Positions 15,652 through 24,884 of a stretch of DNA of 36,743 nt are shown piece after piece. This stretch comes from Candidatus Stahliibacteriota bacterium (GTDB lineage Bacteria; Hydrothermota; Tepidihabitantia; SM23-42): NCBI GenBank assembly GCA_030602565.1, contig JAUVZL010000001.1, positions 111,233-147,975 of the forward strand, given 5' to 3'. Position 1 is the first letter of the stretch; each line of letters starts with the position of its first letter. The translations under genes were made by a program, and so were the position numbers. The notes beneath the pieces were generated by a model. The model searched no databases and was not told the DNA's origin. It worked only from the letters and a program-made list of their open reading frames with translations.

Positions 15652-16857
15652 TTATTCCGTAATTGTGCCGGCTAATTGGAATATGGGCAGATACATGGAA
15701 ATGACTAAGAATCCAACAATTCCACCCAAAAAGACCATGATAAGAGGTTCAAGAGCAGCGGTCAGGTTCTCGACTGCCTGATCTACCTCTTCATCGTAGA
15801 AATCAGCGACTTTAGCAAGCATTTCGTCCAAACCACCCGATGCTTCGCCGATTGCAATCATTTGCGTAACCATCGGTGGAAAAACCGCAGTCTTGGACAA
15901 CGGATCAGCGATGTTTTCACCGCCTTTAATCGAGATTCGAGCTTTTAAAATGGCATCCTCGACAACCCAGTTCCCGGCACTGCGTGCGGTTATTTCCAGG
16001 GCATCAATAATGGGTACACCACTGGACAGCAAAGTTGATAGGGTTCTTGCGAAACGAGCAATTGACTGTTTTCTAGTTAGATCGCCGAAGACCGGGAACT
16101 TAAGGAATATTGGATCCATTGCCTTAGCACCAGAGGTAGTCTTATGCCACCGTCTGAGGATCGTAAATAGGGCAATGACGATAATCACTAATGGTATTAT
16201 CGCAACCTTGAGAAAGTCAGACATTTTCATGACCACGCGCGTCATAGCTGGTAATTCAGCGCCTACGCCAGAATACATTCTTGCAAAAATAGGTATCACA
16301 AAAAGAAGCATTACCGAGATAGCGCCAACCGCAACGAGCGAAATAATGGCCGGATAGATCATCGCACCCTTTATCTTCCGCTTCAGCGCCGCGCTCTTTT
16401 CCAAATATACCGCCAGACGCATGAGGATGACGTCCAAAGCACCGCCGGTTTCACCTGACTCGATCATATTCACATACAGGTTATCAAAGGTCTTTGGTTG
16501 TCGACGTAATGCATCAGCAAGTGACAAACCACCTTCAACATCGCCTCTCACTTCAGTCAAGACTTTACGCAGCGCCAGACTTTCCGTCTGCTTACCGAGA
16601 ATCTCAAGACACGTTAACAACGGAAGACCAGCGTTGAGCATAGTCGAAAATTGTCGAGTAAAAACAGCCAGTGCACGTCCTGTAACCCGGCCCGCAAATA
16701 GCGTCAATTTTTTCTTTTCTTCTTTAACCTTTATTGAAGTGGGAATAATTTTCTTCTGGCGCAGCGCAGCTACAACGTCGGTTTGAGAACCTGCAGCAAT
16801 TTCACCAGTAGCTGAGGCCCCTGATGCTGTTCTACCTTTCCAGACAAAAGTTGGCAT
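15652..16857 (-). CDS. pilC: Type IV pilus inner-membrane platform protein PilC
   Basis: 401 residues, the standard PilC/GspF length. It has two T2SSF domains, each with the hydrophobic segments of the family, and conserved text such as FTRQFSTMLNAGLPLL (near 69) and FARTLSTLLSSGVPIIDALE (near 268). PilC is the inner-membrane platform that transmits ATPase motion to the growing or retracting pilus. The ATG follows AAGGAGGTGAA, a strong ribosome binding site. It follows pilT by about 65 bases. Confidence 0.93.
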   Translation of the reverse strand: MPTFVWKGRTASGASATGEIAAGSQTDVVAALRQKKIIPTSIKVKEEKKKLTLFAGRVTGRALAVFTRQFSTMLNAGLPLLTCLEILGKQTESLALRKVLTEVRGDVEGGLSLADALRRQPKTFDNLYVNMIESGETGGALDVILMRLAVYLEKSAALKRKIKGAMIYPAIISLVAVGAISVMLLFVIPIFARMYSGVGAELPAMTRVVMKMSDFLKVAIIPLVIIVIALFTILRRWHKTTSGAKAMDPIFLKFPVFGDLTRKQSIARFARTLSTLLSSGVPIIDALEITARSAGNWVVEDAILKARISIKGGENIADPLSKTAVFPPMVTQMIAIGEASGGLDEMLAKVADFYDEEVDQAVENLTAALEPLIMVFLGGIVGFLVISMYLPIFQLAGTITE

Positions 16858-16922
16858 TTCACCTCCTTATTTGAGATAATGGTTATTTACAAAACAAATT
16901 CTCTTAAACCCCATAAACTATC

Positions 16923-17999
16923 TTAACGCCTCTGAGCTGGACTTTGCTCAACCATATGTTCAAATTCTTCTATGTTAGGCGTATAATCAAAGGCTGTTTC
17001 CAATGTAATCGTGCGTTTTGCATACAGATTGAACAAAGAATTGTTCATTGTCTGCATACCATATTTCGAACCAGCTTGGATCGTTGAATAAATTTGATGT
17101 TCTTTTCCATCACGGATAAGAGCACGGATTGCTGGAGTTGCGATCATTACCTCGCACGATAGAACCCGCCCACCACCGATTTTCGGAAGTAACTGTTGCG
17201 TAATCACACCTTCAACCACAAAAGCAAGTTGTGCTCTTACCTGGCCTTGTTGGTGAGGAGGAAAAACATCGATGATACGGTGAATTGACTCAGCGCATGA
17301 ATTGGTATGCAAGGTGGCTAGGGTAAGGTGACCTGTTTCGGCAATAGTAAGCGTCGTACCGATAGTCTCCGTATCACGCATCTCACCGATCATAACAACA
17401 TCCGGGTCTTCACGTAAAACATATTTCAATGCATTACCAAAGGATTTCGTATCGCTACCTACCTGACGCTGGTTAATTATCGCCTTTTTGTGCCTAAACA
17501 GATACTCAATAGGATCCTCGACAGTGACTATGTGACATCGACGTTCATTATTCACCTTATCGATCACTGCCGCCAAGGTGGTCGATTTTCCGCTACCGGT
17601 TGGACCAGTACAGAGTATTAAACCCTTTGGTCTACCGGCAAGTTCTTGAACAACGAGTGGGATCCCCAGTTCTTTAAAACCCCTGATCTCAAACGGGATG
17701 GTTCGTAGAGCTGCAGCAACGCTACCCCGTTGTTGGAAACAATTACCTCGAAAACGCGATAAACCAGCAATACCAAAGGAGAAATCCAATTCCCACTCCA
17801 TCTCGAATTTCTTTTTTTGCTGATCATTTAATACGCTGTATATCAGGTTTTGAATCAATTCCGGGGTCATAATCTCATAATTGGTTGGCACCAAATCACC
17901 ATCGATTCGATACATCGGCGGCGCACCAGTAGTCAAGTGCAAGTCGGTTGAATTCCTCTGCACCATTTCTTCTAAAAGTTGTTTCATTGTTACAGGCAT
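16923..17999 (-). CDS. pilT: Pilus retraction ATPase PilT
   Basis: 358 residues, typical for PilT. Walker A is GPTGSGKS at 132-139, the Asp box VTVEDPIEYLF and Walker B VVMIGEMRD follow, and the His box is TLATLHTNS. The C-terminal PAIRALIRDGK segment is the PilT-specific AIRNLIRE-type motif needed for retraction. It powers pilus disassembly at the inner membrane. AAAGGAGG precedes the ATG. It lies between pilB and pilC in one operon. Confidence 0.95.
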   Translation of the reverse strand: MPVTMKQLLEEMVQRNSTDLHLTTGAPPMYRIDGDLVPTNYEIMTPELIQNLIYSVLNDQQKKKFEMEWELDFSFGIAGLSRFRGNCFQQRGSVAAALRTIPFEIRGFKELGIPLVVQELAGRPKGLILCTGPTGSGKSTTLAAVIDKVNNERRCHIVTVEDPIEYLFRHKKAIINQRQVGSDTKSFGNALKYVLREDPDVVMIGEMRDTETIGTTLTIAETGHLTLATLHTNSCAESIHRIIDVFPPHQQGQVRAQLAFVVEGVITQQLLPKIGGGRVLSCEVMIATPAIRALIRDGKEHQIYSTIQAGSKYGMQTMNNSLFNLYAKRTITLETAFDYTPNIEEFEHMVEQSPAQRR

Positions 18000-18033
18000 A
18001 GAGCCTCCTTTAAATTAATCATAGAGCTTGTAC

Positions 18034-19755
18034 CTAAAATGCCGTAGTTTCCCTCATTAATTCATCAACAGTCGTAACCCCTTGTTTTATCTTTTCCATC
18101 CCATCCTCGCGCAGCGTTGCCATACCTTCTTTGACAGCTTGTCTAGCAAGCTCGTCTGAAGAAGCACCTTTCAGTATCATCTGTCTTAGTTCCGGAGATA
18201 TCGGCATTACTTCATAAAGACCAACTCTGCCTTTATACCCTGTCTGGTTGCAGTGACTGCATCCCTTTCCCTTATAGACTATGCCATCAGGAAAAGTACC
18301 TTCAGGTATACCAGCGTCTTCAAGGAGCTTTTCGCTCACCTTAATCTTCTCTTTACACTTCGGACAAATTCTTCTTACCAGACGTTGTGCTTGGATAAGA
18401 ACCAGAGCACTCGACACCAGATATCGTTTTATACCGATATCGACCAATCGGTGAACTGTTGTCGGTGCATCATTGGTATGAATCGTCGAAAAGACCAGGT
18501 GCCCGGTTAGCGCAGCTCTTATGGCGATTTCCGCTGTTTCATTATCACGGATTTCACCGATGAGTATAATATTCGGCGACTGACGCAAAAAAGCACGCAA
18601 TGCACTGGCAAAAGTTAAACCAATCTCTTCATGGACTTGAATTTGATTAATGCCGTGCAAATTATACTCGACCGGATCTTCAACCGTCATTATCTGGCGC
18701 TTAGGTTTGTTTAACCGTGCAAGTGTAGAATACAGAGTGGTTGTTTTACCGCTGCCAGTTGGGCCGGTTACAAGAACTATGCCGTAAGGGCTCTCAATCG
18801 CCTTCAAAAATTTCTTTAAAGCTGCTGGAGCAAAACCAAGTTTCGAGAGGTCGAGCATCAAAGAACTCCGATCCAATATTCGCATAACGATTTTTTCGCC
18901 GTACAGAGTCGGGATTACTGAAACACGTAAGTCAATCATCTTATCGCCGACCTGAATATTTATACGACCGTCCTGACATAGCCTATGTTCAGCGATATTC
19001 ATCTTCGCCATAAGCTTCAACCTGGTAATAATACCAGCTTTTAGATTTATGGGCGGCGACTGTTCTTCTCGAAGCACGCCATCGATTCTAAAACGAACCC
19101 TGACCTCCTTTTCATAAGGTTCAATATGAATATCTGAAGCAAGTCTATTTACGGCATCGGCAATATAGAAATTAACCAACCTTATAACTGGTCCGCCTTC
19201 AGCATCAGCTCTTAGTTTGTTCTCCTCTATTTCTTCTTGGAATTCAGTTTCGAGAAGTTCCATGTCCTCAATACCCAGTTCCTTGGCACCATCAGTGGTA
19301 GTCTCCGCGGTCACTTCAGCAATACCTTTTTCCATTGTGTAGTAGCGATCCAGTGCTTCCCTGATGCTCGATTCAGCAGCCAAAACAGGGTTTATTTCCA
19401 TGGACGTAATGAAACGCAAATCTTCAATCGCACTTATGTCAGTCGGGTCAACCATTGCCACGGTCAGGTATCTTCCTTTTCGGTCAATAGGCAGCACTTC
19501 ATAATGGTACACTTTTTCCGCCGGGATCATCTCGAGAACTTCTTTTTCAGGGATAATATAATCGAGGTCAACAACCTCCATTTTATAAAGGTTGCTCAAT
19601 TGCGCAAGCAACTTACTTTCCGGGATCATCTCAAGACGGTTCAAAACACTGACCAAACGCTGTCCAGTTTCGCGCCGCTCCTGCATAGCCTCGCGTAACT
19701 GCTCCTCACTTATTAGACCACTATCTACTAAATATGAAGCAAGTCTTTCTTCCAT
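18034..19755 (-). CDS. pilB: Type IV pilus/type II secretion assembly ATPase, copy 2 of a tandem pair
   Basis: 573 residues. An N-terminal MshEN-type domain (about 1-150) precedes the RecA-like ATPase with Walker A GPTGSGKT (331-338), Asp box VEDPVEY and Walker B IILIGEIRD. A C-terminal zinc finger uses CPKC and CSHC. This is the extension ATPase fold that drives pilin polymerisation. The ATG overlaps the stop of the preceding paralogue by one base. It lies directly upstream of pilT, so it is the better candidate for the true PilB. The usual RLPQDGR motif reads RLCQDGR. Confidence 0.92.
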   Translation of the reverse strand: MEERLASYLVDSGLISEEQLREAMQERRETGQRLVSVLNRLEMIPESKLLAQLSNLYKMEVVDLDYIIPEKEVLEMIPAEKVYHYEVLPIDRKGRYLTVAMVDPTDISAIEDLRFITSMEINPVLAAESSIREALDRYYTMEKGIAEVTAETTTDGAKELGIEDMELLETEFQEEIEENKLRADAEGGPVIRLVNFYIADAVNRLASDIHIEPYEKEVRVRFRIDGVLREEQSPPINLKAGIITRLKLMAKMNIAEHRLCQDGRINIQVGDKMIDLRVSVIPTLYGEKIVMRILDRSSLMLDLSKLGFAPAALKKFLKAIESPYGIVLVTGPTGSGKTTTLYSTLARLNKPKRQIMTVEDPVEYNLHGINQIQVHEEIGLTFASALRAFLRQSPNIILIGEIRDNETAEIAIRAALTGHLVFSTIHTNDAPTTVHRLVDIGIKRYLVSSALVLIQAQRLVRRICPKCKEKIKVSEKLLEDAGIPEGTFPDGIVYKGKGCSHCNQTGYKGRVGLYEVMPISPELRQMILKGASSDELARQAVKEGMATLREDGMEKIKQGVTTVDELMRETTAF

Positions 19756-21467
19756 TAAACCACCTTTGTTTCACGGATCACTTCCTCAACCGATGTTAGA
19801 CCGTGTTCAAGCTTGTGTATTGCTGAATCATGAAGGGTCTCCATACCTTGTTCAACCGCTGTTTTTTCAAGTTCTTCACTCGTTGCACCCTTTAGGATCA
19901 AATCACGTATCTTGGCGGTAATCATCATGTTTTCAAAAATTCCAATCCTTCCTTTATAGCCGGTGCCCCGACAATGCTCACACCCTTCACCATGAACCAA
20001 AGGATAATCTATCTTTCCGGGTTCAAGGCCAGCATCCATGAGTACTTCGTCTGGATATTTAACTTCTTGTCGGCATTTGCCACAGACCTTTCTCAGCAAT
20101 CTCTGTGACGAGATTGCCAACACCGTAGATGCGATCAAAAAGGATTCAACATTCATATTTGTCAATCTGATTACCGTTGCCCCAGCTGAATTTGTATGGA
20201 CCGTTGACAAGACAAGGTGTCCAGTCAATGATGCACGGATTGATATTTGAGCAGTTTCCAAATCACGAATTTCACCAACCATTATGATGTTTGGGTCCTG
20301 TCGAAGATATGAACGCAATGCACTAGCAAAGGTTAAACCAATCTTTTCGTGAACTTGCAGCTGATTAATCCCATGCAGCGAGTATTCAATTGGATCTTCA
20401 GCCGTAATTATGTTGAGGCCAGGATCATTCAGTTCAGTCAATGCAGAATACAAGGTTGTCGTCTTACCAGAACCAGTTGGCCCAGTAACAAGGACAATAC
20501 CATAAGGTGTCTGAATCGCACTGCGGAAGGTCTTTAGCGTTTTCTCCTCAAAACCTAAGAGATCAAGGTTCAGCTGTATCGTTGAACGGTCAAGGATACG
20601 TAAGGCAATCTTTTCGCCAAAAAGCGTCGGTACGGTCGAAACACGAATGTCAATGATCTTGTTGTGAATTCTTGCCTTAATTCGACCGTCTTGCGGTAAT
20701 CTCTTCTCTTCGACTTTCAGTTTTCCCATCACTTTTATAACCGTCGCCAAAGCACGGTTCATCCGTTTTGGCGGTTTCAAAATCTCGTGGAGTATGCCAT
20801 CAATACGATAGCGTATCCTCATATCATTTTCGTATGGCTCAATATGTACATCCGACACATTCATGTCAACTGCGTCAGTAATGATCTTGCTGACAAGCTT
20901 GAGGGCTGGTCCACTATCACGGTCATCCTGAACAGATGATAAATCTTCCTCAACCGCCTTGACCTCTTCTGTGCCATCAATAACTTTGACATTTGCATCA
21001 CCAGCATCGGCCATCTCTATCTCGTACATAACATCAGATAACATTTTCTGAACATTATAGTGGTCTTGCACTACCTTTAGTAAAGCATCTTCAGCAGCAA
21101 CAACTGCATCCACCTCAAAGCCTGTCGCAAATTGGATATCCTCAATCGCCGCCACATCGCCAGGGTTAATCATAGCGACGGTGAGGGTACGTCCGAAGCG
21201 TGAGACCGGTACGATAAGATATTTCCCGGCGAGGTCGCTGGGGACTAACTTTAACAATGATTCATCAATTTCTATGTTTCTAAGATCAACTGACTTAACA
21301 CCATAGTGTTTTGAAAGTGCTACCAACATCTCTTCTTCTTTTACATAGCCGAGATTTATCAGCGTAGTTCCAAGTCTAGTCCCGTCTTTCTTCCGAACTT
21401 CTAAAGCTTGAGCAAGCATATCTTCAGAAATTGTACCCTGTTTCAGTAATAATTCGCCTAATTTCAT
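19755..21467 (-). CDS. pilB: Type IV pilus/type II secretion assembly ATPase, copy 1 of a tandem pair
   Basis: 570 residues with the same layout as the next gene: MshEN-like N-terminus, RecA fold with GPTGSGKT, VGEIRD and TVHTNS, and the four-cysteine zinc finger (CGKC, CEHC). The two proteins are clearly paralogous but well diverged, and differ most in the linker near residues 150-185. It opens the pilus operon from a promoter whose -10 box ends 10 bases or fewer before the ATG, with no Shine-Dalgarno site. It could serve a separate pseudopilus or a mixed hexamer; the sequence does not decide. Confidence 0.9.
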   Translation of the reverse strand: MKLGELLLKQGTISEDMLAQALEVRKKDGTRLGTTLINLGYVKEEEMLVALSKHYGVKSVDLRNIEIDESLLKLVPSDLAGKYLIVPVSRFGRTLTVAMINPGDVAAIEDIQFATGFEVDAVVAAEDALLKVVQDHYNVQKMLSDVMYEIEMADAGDANVKVIDGTEEVKAVEEDLSSVQDDRDSGPALKLVSKIITDAVDMNVSDVHIEPYENDMRIRYRIDGILHEILKPPKRMNRALATVIKVMGKLKVEEKRLPQDGRIKARIHNKIIDIRVSTVPTLFGEKIALRILDRSTIQLNLDLLGFEEKTLKTFRSAIQTPYGIVLVTGPTGSGKTTTLYSALTELNDPGLNIITAEDPIEYSLHGINQLQVHEKIGLTFASALRSYLRQDPNIIMVGEIRDLETAQISIRASLTGHLVLSTVHTNSAGATVIRLTNMNVESFLIASTVLAISSQRLLRKVCGKCRQEVKYPDEVLMDAGLEPGKIDYPLVHGEGCEHCRGTGYKGRIGIFENMMITAKIRDLILKGATSEELEKTAVEQGMETLHDSAIHKLEHGLTSVEEVIRETKVV

Positions 21468-21477
21468 AGTTTATTAT

Positions 21478-21505
21478 AATATATTGAAATATTTTAACTT
21501 GTCAA
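21478..21505 (-). promoter_or_regulatory. Promoter of the pilus operon, very short or no leader
   Basis: Minus strand: TTGACA (21505-21500), 16-base spacer, TATATT (21483-21478), ten bases to the ATG at 21467. An overlapping TATAAT (21478-21473) is closer to the ATG but 21 bases from the -35. Either way the leader is only a few bases or absent. Confidence 0.6.
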
Positions 21506-21548
21506 GGCTTTATTTGCACTATTATTGTTTTAAACACTACTTGCTTGC

Positions 21549-21576
21549 TTGACACTTTTTCATATATCATTATAAT
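21549..21576 (+). promoter_or_regulatory. Promoter of the YfiM-like gene, probably leaderless
   Basis: TTGACA (21549-21554), 16-base spacer, TATAAT (21571-21576), then eight bases to the ATG at 21585. The intervening TCCCCGGT offers no Shine-Dalgarno site. It lies back to back with the pilus-operon promoter. Confidence 0.7.
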
Positions 21577-21584
21577 TCCCCGGT

Positions 21585-21977
21585 ATGAATAAATGTATTG
21601 CACTTGTTTTGGTCTCAATCTTTTTCCTGATTGCTCAAAAAATTACCCCTCTATCTGGGAAAACACGTTCAGCTGGATACAATCTAACACCGGAAATACT
21701 TGCGGTATTGCAACATAATCCTGATCCGTGGTTTTCTGAAGACAAGTTCTACCACCTCACAGCATGTGCAGTAATTCCGTGCTTGACCTTTCATTTATAT
21801 ACCAACTTTGGAAACGGCGATGTAACCAAGGCAAAGGTGTATTCAGTATCAGCAACCGCTCTTGTCGGTATTGGCAAAGAAATATGTGACAAAAAGAAAA
21901 AGAACCATTTCTCATGGAAAGACTTGTTCTGGGATAGCATTGGTCTGGCAATAGGTTATTTTTTATTTATCGATTGA
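21585..21977 (+). CDS. YfiM/DUF2279-like envelope protein
   Basis: 130 residues. The N-terminal hydrophobic segment (about 3-20) is a signal peptide or anchor. The rest has the pattern I associate with YfiM/DUF2279: WFSEDKFYHLTA, then GIGKEICDKK and FSWKDLFWDSIGLAIGYF with a final hydrophobic segment. The family is small, envelope-associated and without a defined biochemical role. It is transcribed alone and converges on the beta-lactamase-fold gene with only four bases between stops. Confidence 0.72.
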   Translation: MNKCIALVLVSIFFLIAQKITPLSGKTRSAGYNLTPEILAVLQHNPDPWFSEDKFYHLTACAVIPCLTFHLYTNFGNGDVTKAKVYSVSATALVGIGKEICDKKKKNHFSWKDLFWDSIGLAIGYFLFID

Positions 21978-21981
21978 TTTC

Positions 21982-23037
21982 TTAAGCCATGGTTTTTGCA
22001 GTAATTTCGACAAGCCGCTGCCTTACTTCTGGCATAAGGTCAGCGCGCACTACCGGGTGCACCGCATTAGTAAGAAATACAACAATGCTATCCTTTATCG
22101 GATCAACAAGACACATAGTTCCGGTAAAACCAGAGTGATAGAAAGACCTGCTTGAAACGAAATTAGGGAACGGGTTTATTATCCAACCGAGTCCTCGTTT
22201 CTCCTTACCGTTCGTTTGAACCCGTGTCATCATCTTTACCGTTTTTTTACTGACTATACCACCTGCTGTATACACACGCACGAGTTTTGCCAATTCCCGA
22301 GCAGTCGAGAAAAGTCCCGCATTACCTGATACACCATTGAAACCGTAGAATGAATTCCCGTCATGAACTTCACCCTTGAGCACATAGTTGCGCCACTTTA
22401 TTGCTTTGGTCTTACCATGCTGCGCCGCGGTCTGCTCCTCATATTTATTGCCGAATTCAGTTGCCGCAACATTTTTCTTCTTGATCGGGCCAAACATTGT
22501 ATTGCTCAACCCCAAAGGTCTAAAGATGTATTCTTTACAGAATCTATCAAGGCGCAGATTTGTTACTTTTTCTACAATCATGCCTAAGAGTATGTAACCA
22601 AGACAAGAATAAAGAACCCCTTTGTTCTTACTTGCTACACTTGCTAAATACTGCAGTCGCTCTTGTTGAGGCAACAGATAGAGCGGAAACCAAGCAGGTA
22701 ACCCGGCAGTATGGGTAAGAAGTTGCTTGATAGTCTTCTGACCTGTTGCACAAGATGCGCTCATCGGCAAAAATGTCCTCACCCGATCGTTTAATCTCAG
22801 TTGTTTTTTCTCATAAAGGAACATTATCGACAGGGCGGTGGCTAAAGGCTTGGTTATTGATGCAAGATCGAAAATAGTGTTCTTGTTAATATTTACTTTG
22901 CCTGGAATCAACTGTGCAAAACCACGGGCTTCAAAAAATAGAGTTTTTTTACTGGTACCAACCCAGCACACAATACCAGGTATTTTCTTCTCTGTAATGC
23001 AGGCGGTGAGGTACCTATCTAATTGTTGGAAAGACAC
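21982..23037 (-). CDS. Serine beta-lactamase-fold hydrolase in the PG-salvage operon
   Basis: 351 residues with class-C-like motifs: nucleophile Ser60 in SITK (60-63), Tyr142 in YSC (142-144) and HSG at 300-302. The HDGN and NAGLFSTA segments recall the YbbE/AmpH/esterase subgroup rather than true beta-lactamases. Such proteins act as DD-peptidases, amidases or esterases. No signal peptide is visible, so it is predicted cytosolic unless exported otherwise. It starts at a GTG and overlaps the end of the kinase gene by 19 bases. The ybbC-ybbE pairing of Bacillus has the same two families, supporting a peptidoglycan-turnover role. Confidence 0.82.
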   Translation of the reverse strand: MSFQQLDRYLTACITEKKIPGIVCWVGTSKKTLFFEARGFAQLIPGKVNINKNTIFDLASITKPLATALSIMFLYEKKQLRLNDRVRTFLPMSASCATGQKTIKQLLTHTAGLPAWFPLYLLPQQERLQYLASVASKNKGVLYSCLGYILLGMIVEKVTNLRLDRFCKEYIFRPLGLSNTMFGPIKKKNVAATEFGNKYEEQTAAQHGKTKAIKWRNYVLKGEVHDGNSFYGFNGVSGNAGLFSTARELAKLVRVYTAGGIVSKKTVKMMTRVQTNGKEKRGLGWIINPFPNFVSSRSFYHSGFTGTMCLVDPIKDSIVVFLTNAVHPVVRADLMPEVRQRLVEITAKTMA

Positions 23038-23954
23038 GCTTCACTAACTTGCGCACTCATCACGCAATCATTGAGTTCTTTGTACTCAGTTTTTTCCAAA
23101 CCTGCTCGGAGTAATTCCAAACCCCTTGGGATGTATTCTTTGAAACGAACTTTGTCTTTGTTCAACGACAGATTGGCAAATGCACCGAGGGCTTGTAAGT
23201 TTCTCTGCAGAGCAGTCAATGCATAAGCGTACAAAAACTCTCGCTTCTTGAATTGGATGTGTTTTTTCTTGAGACACTCAAGGTAATAGTCGATTAGTTT
23301 TTTCTCTATTTTTGGAGTAATATTTACATAACTGTCCCTTAACAGAGCAGCCAAGTCATAGGTGAGTGGACCTATTCGAGCTGACTGATAATCAATGATC
23401 TTGGCCTTGCGCTCTTTTATATAGATATTCTGGGATTGGTAATCCCGATGCATGAGGAAATTGCTCCATGGTTCTACAGCTTTTAGTAGTTCCTTAGCGA
23501 GTTTCTCAAAGTCATCGTTGAGTTTCTCTATTTTCCGCCTTGAGATTTTGCAGTATTGAGCGAGGAAATGTTTCTTGAAGTACTGCTGCTCCCATTTGAC
23601 ATGTTCGTAATCATAGTAGTCCTCAGTTGGTGCATTATCATAACCATCAACTTGGAATTTCACGAGTTCTTTGATCGCGGTCCGATACTGTAAAATAAGG
23701 CTTCTCTTTTTCTTGGATAATTCGTATAAAGAATTATCTCCCAGATCTTCCATGAGTATGAGATTCAAGTTTTTATCTGACCAGTGTACTTCTGGTACAC
23801 TAATACCCTTGCCAAAAAGATGCTTCTGTATTTTCAAATGATACTGAATGTTCTTATCCCAAACGAGTATATAGGTTTGATTTCCTTTGTTACACCGATA
23901 GTAAATCCGATCCGAACCACCAATGGTTATCTTTTCAATAATTTTGTATTCCAT
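23019..23954 (-). CDS. amgK: AmgK-like sugar kinase (aminoglycoside-phosphotransferase fold)
   Basis: 311 residues. The kinase core is clear: MEDLGDNSLYEL near 68-79, the catalytic loop HRDYQSQN at 169-176 (Asp171) and the metal-binding IDYQSARIGPLTYDLAALLRD from 187. This loop pattern resembles AmgK, the kinase that phosphorylates MurNAc and GlcNAc at C1 in the MurNAc salvage route. Its direct neighbour is a MurU-like nucleotidyltransferase, which would use that product. A good GGGAG site precedes the ATG. A choline/aminoglycoside kinase of other specificity is possible; operon context favours AmgK. Confidence 0.8.
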   Translation of the reverse strand: MEYKIIEKITIGGSDRIYYRCNKGNQTYILVWDKNIQYHLKIQKHLFGKGISVPEVHWSDKNLNLILMEDLGDNSLYELSKKKRSLILQYRTAIKELVKFQVDGYDNAPTEDYYDYEHVKWEQQYFKKHFLAQYCKISRRKIEKLNDDFEKLAKELLKAVEPWSNFLMHRDYQSQNIYIKERKAKIIDYQSARIGPLTYDLAALLRDSYVNITPKIEKKLIDYYLECLKKKHIQFKKREFLYAYALTALQRNLQALGAFANLSLNKDKVRFKEYIPRGLELLRAGLEKTEYKELNDCVMSAQVSEACLSNN

Positions 23955-23965
23955 TTCTCTCCCGC

Positions 23966-24862
23966 TTAATGCTTAATCTCAATACAGAACATGTCAGACA
24001 ATAGGCAATTCATGTATTCACCATCTTGAATTGCACTGTTGCCAAGAACGACCGTATTGGTTAATGCCACCTGAGCAGATATTGTGCAATTCGGGCCAAC
24101 ACTAACAAAACCATCGAGTGATGTAGTTTTAACCTGGCTTGTCGGGTCTATGTAAAAAGATGAATCAAATCCATGACCACCTACGACAACTTTGTCAATA
24201 AGTAAGTCATAGTGTACCTGCCAATATGTATCTGGTGAGTTGATGTTGTACCAGTTCATCTCCTTGGGCACGCCCAGAAGGTATTCGCCGTTTTCAAGCA
24301 TCCGGGTCCACACCTCGACAATATTAAATGTCTCTTTTTTAGGTAAGTAGGAAAAAATGCGCTCCGAAAACACTGCAATACCGGCAAAATCATAGAACGT
24401 ATCATCGCTGTTCCTGGTAATTTCCTTTATTCTGTGCTCATTGTCTATACCAATAATATTAGCTCCATCATTATTGAGCAAAACAATCGTTGCCGCAGGT
24501 TTGCGCGTCAGGTGTAACTCTACAACTTCAGCGAGATCAATATCAGTCAATACATCGCAGGAGTAAAAAATAAAGTCACCCCGAATAAAATCCTTGAAAT
24601 TTACCAAAGCTCCACCAGTTCCTTTTAAATTCGGTTCAGTTACCATATACAAATTCTCTGAAGACTTTTCCAAATATTCTCTGATTACCCCTGCTTTATG
24701 GAAAAGGTTTATGCCGATTTGCTTTATACCGATATTAAAAAGCCGTGCAATATTGTAATCTATCAAGCGAAAATCAACGATCCGTAGCAGAGCTTTTGGT
24801 ATATGCTCAGTTATTGGTTTCATTCTTTCTCCTAAACCAGCAGCGATCAAAACAGCATTCAT
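23966..24862 (-). CDS. murU: MurU-like sugar-1-phosphate nucleotidyltransferase
   Basis: 298 residues. The N-terminal nucleotide-binding motif is AAGLGERMKPITEHIPKALL, followed by GTGGAL and the metal-binding FYSCDVLTDID. MurU makes UDP-MurNAc from MurNAc-1-phosphate, bypassing de novo synthesis. Known MurU proteins are about 225 residues; this one has an extra C-terminal region (from about 225) with a repeating pattern that suggests a left-handed beta-helix as in other sugar nucleotidyltransferases. A mannose- or glucose-1-phosphate enzyme is the alternative. GGAG precedes the ATG. It lies between the NamZ and AmgK-like genes. Confidence 0.78.
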   Translation of the reverse strand: MNAVLIAAGLGERMKPITEHIPKALLRIVDFRLIDYNIARLFNIGIKQIGINLFHKAGVIREYLEKSSENLYMVTEPNLKGTGGALVNFKDFIRGDFIFYSCDVLTDIDLAEVVELHLTRKPAATIVLLNNDGANIIGIDNEHRIKEITRNSDDTFYDFAGIAVFSERIFSYLPKKETFNIVEVWTRMLENGEYLLGVPKEMNWYNINSPDTYWQVHYDLLIDKVVVGGHGFDSSFYIDPTSQVKTTSLDGFVSVGPNCTISAQVALTNTVVLGNSAIQDGEYMNCLLSDMFCIEIKH

Positions 24863-24884
24863 TCCGTTACTCCATTACGCCGTC

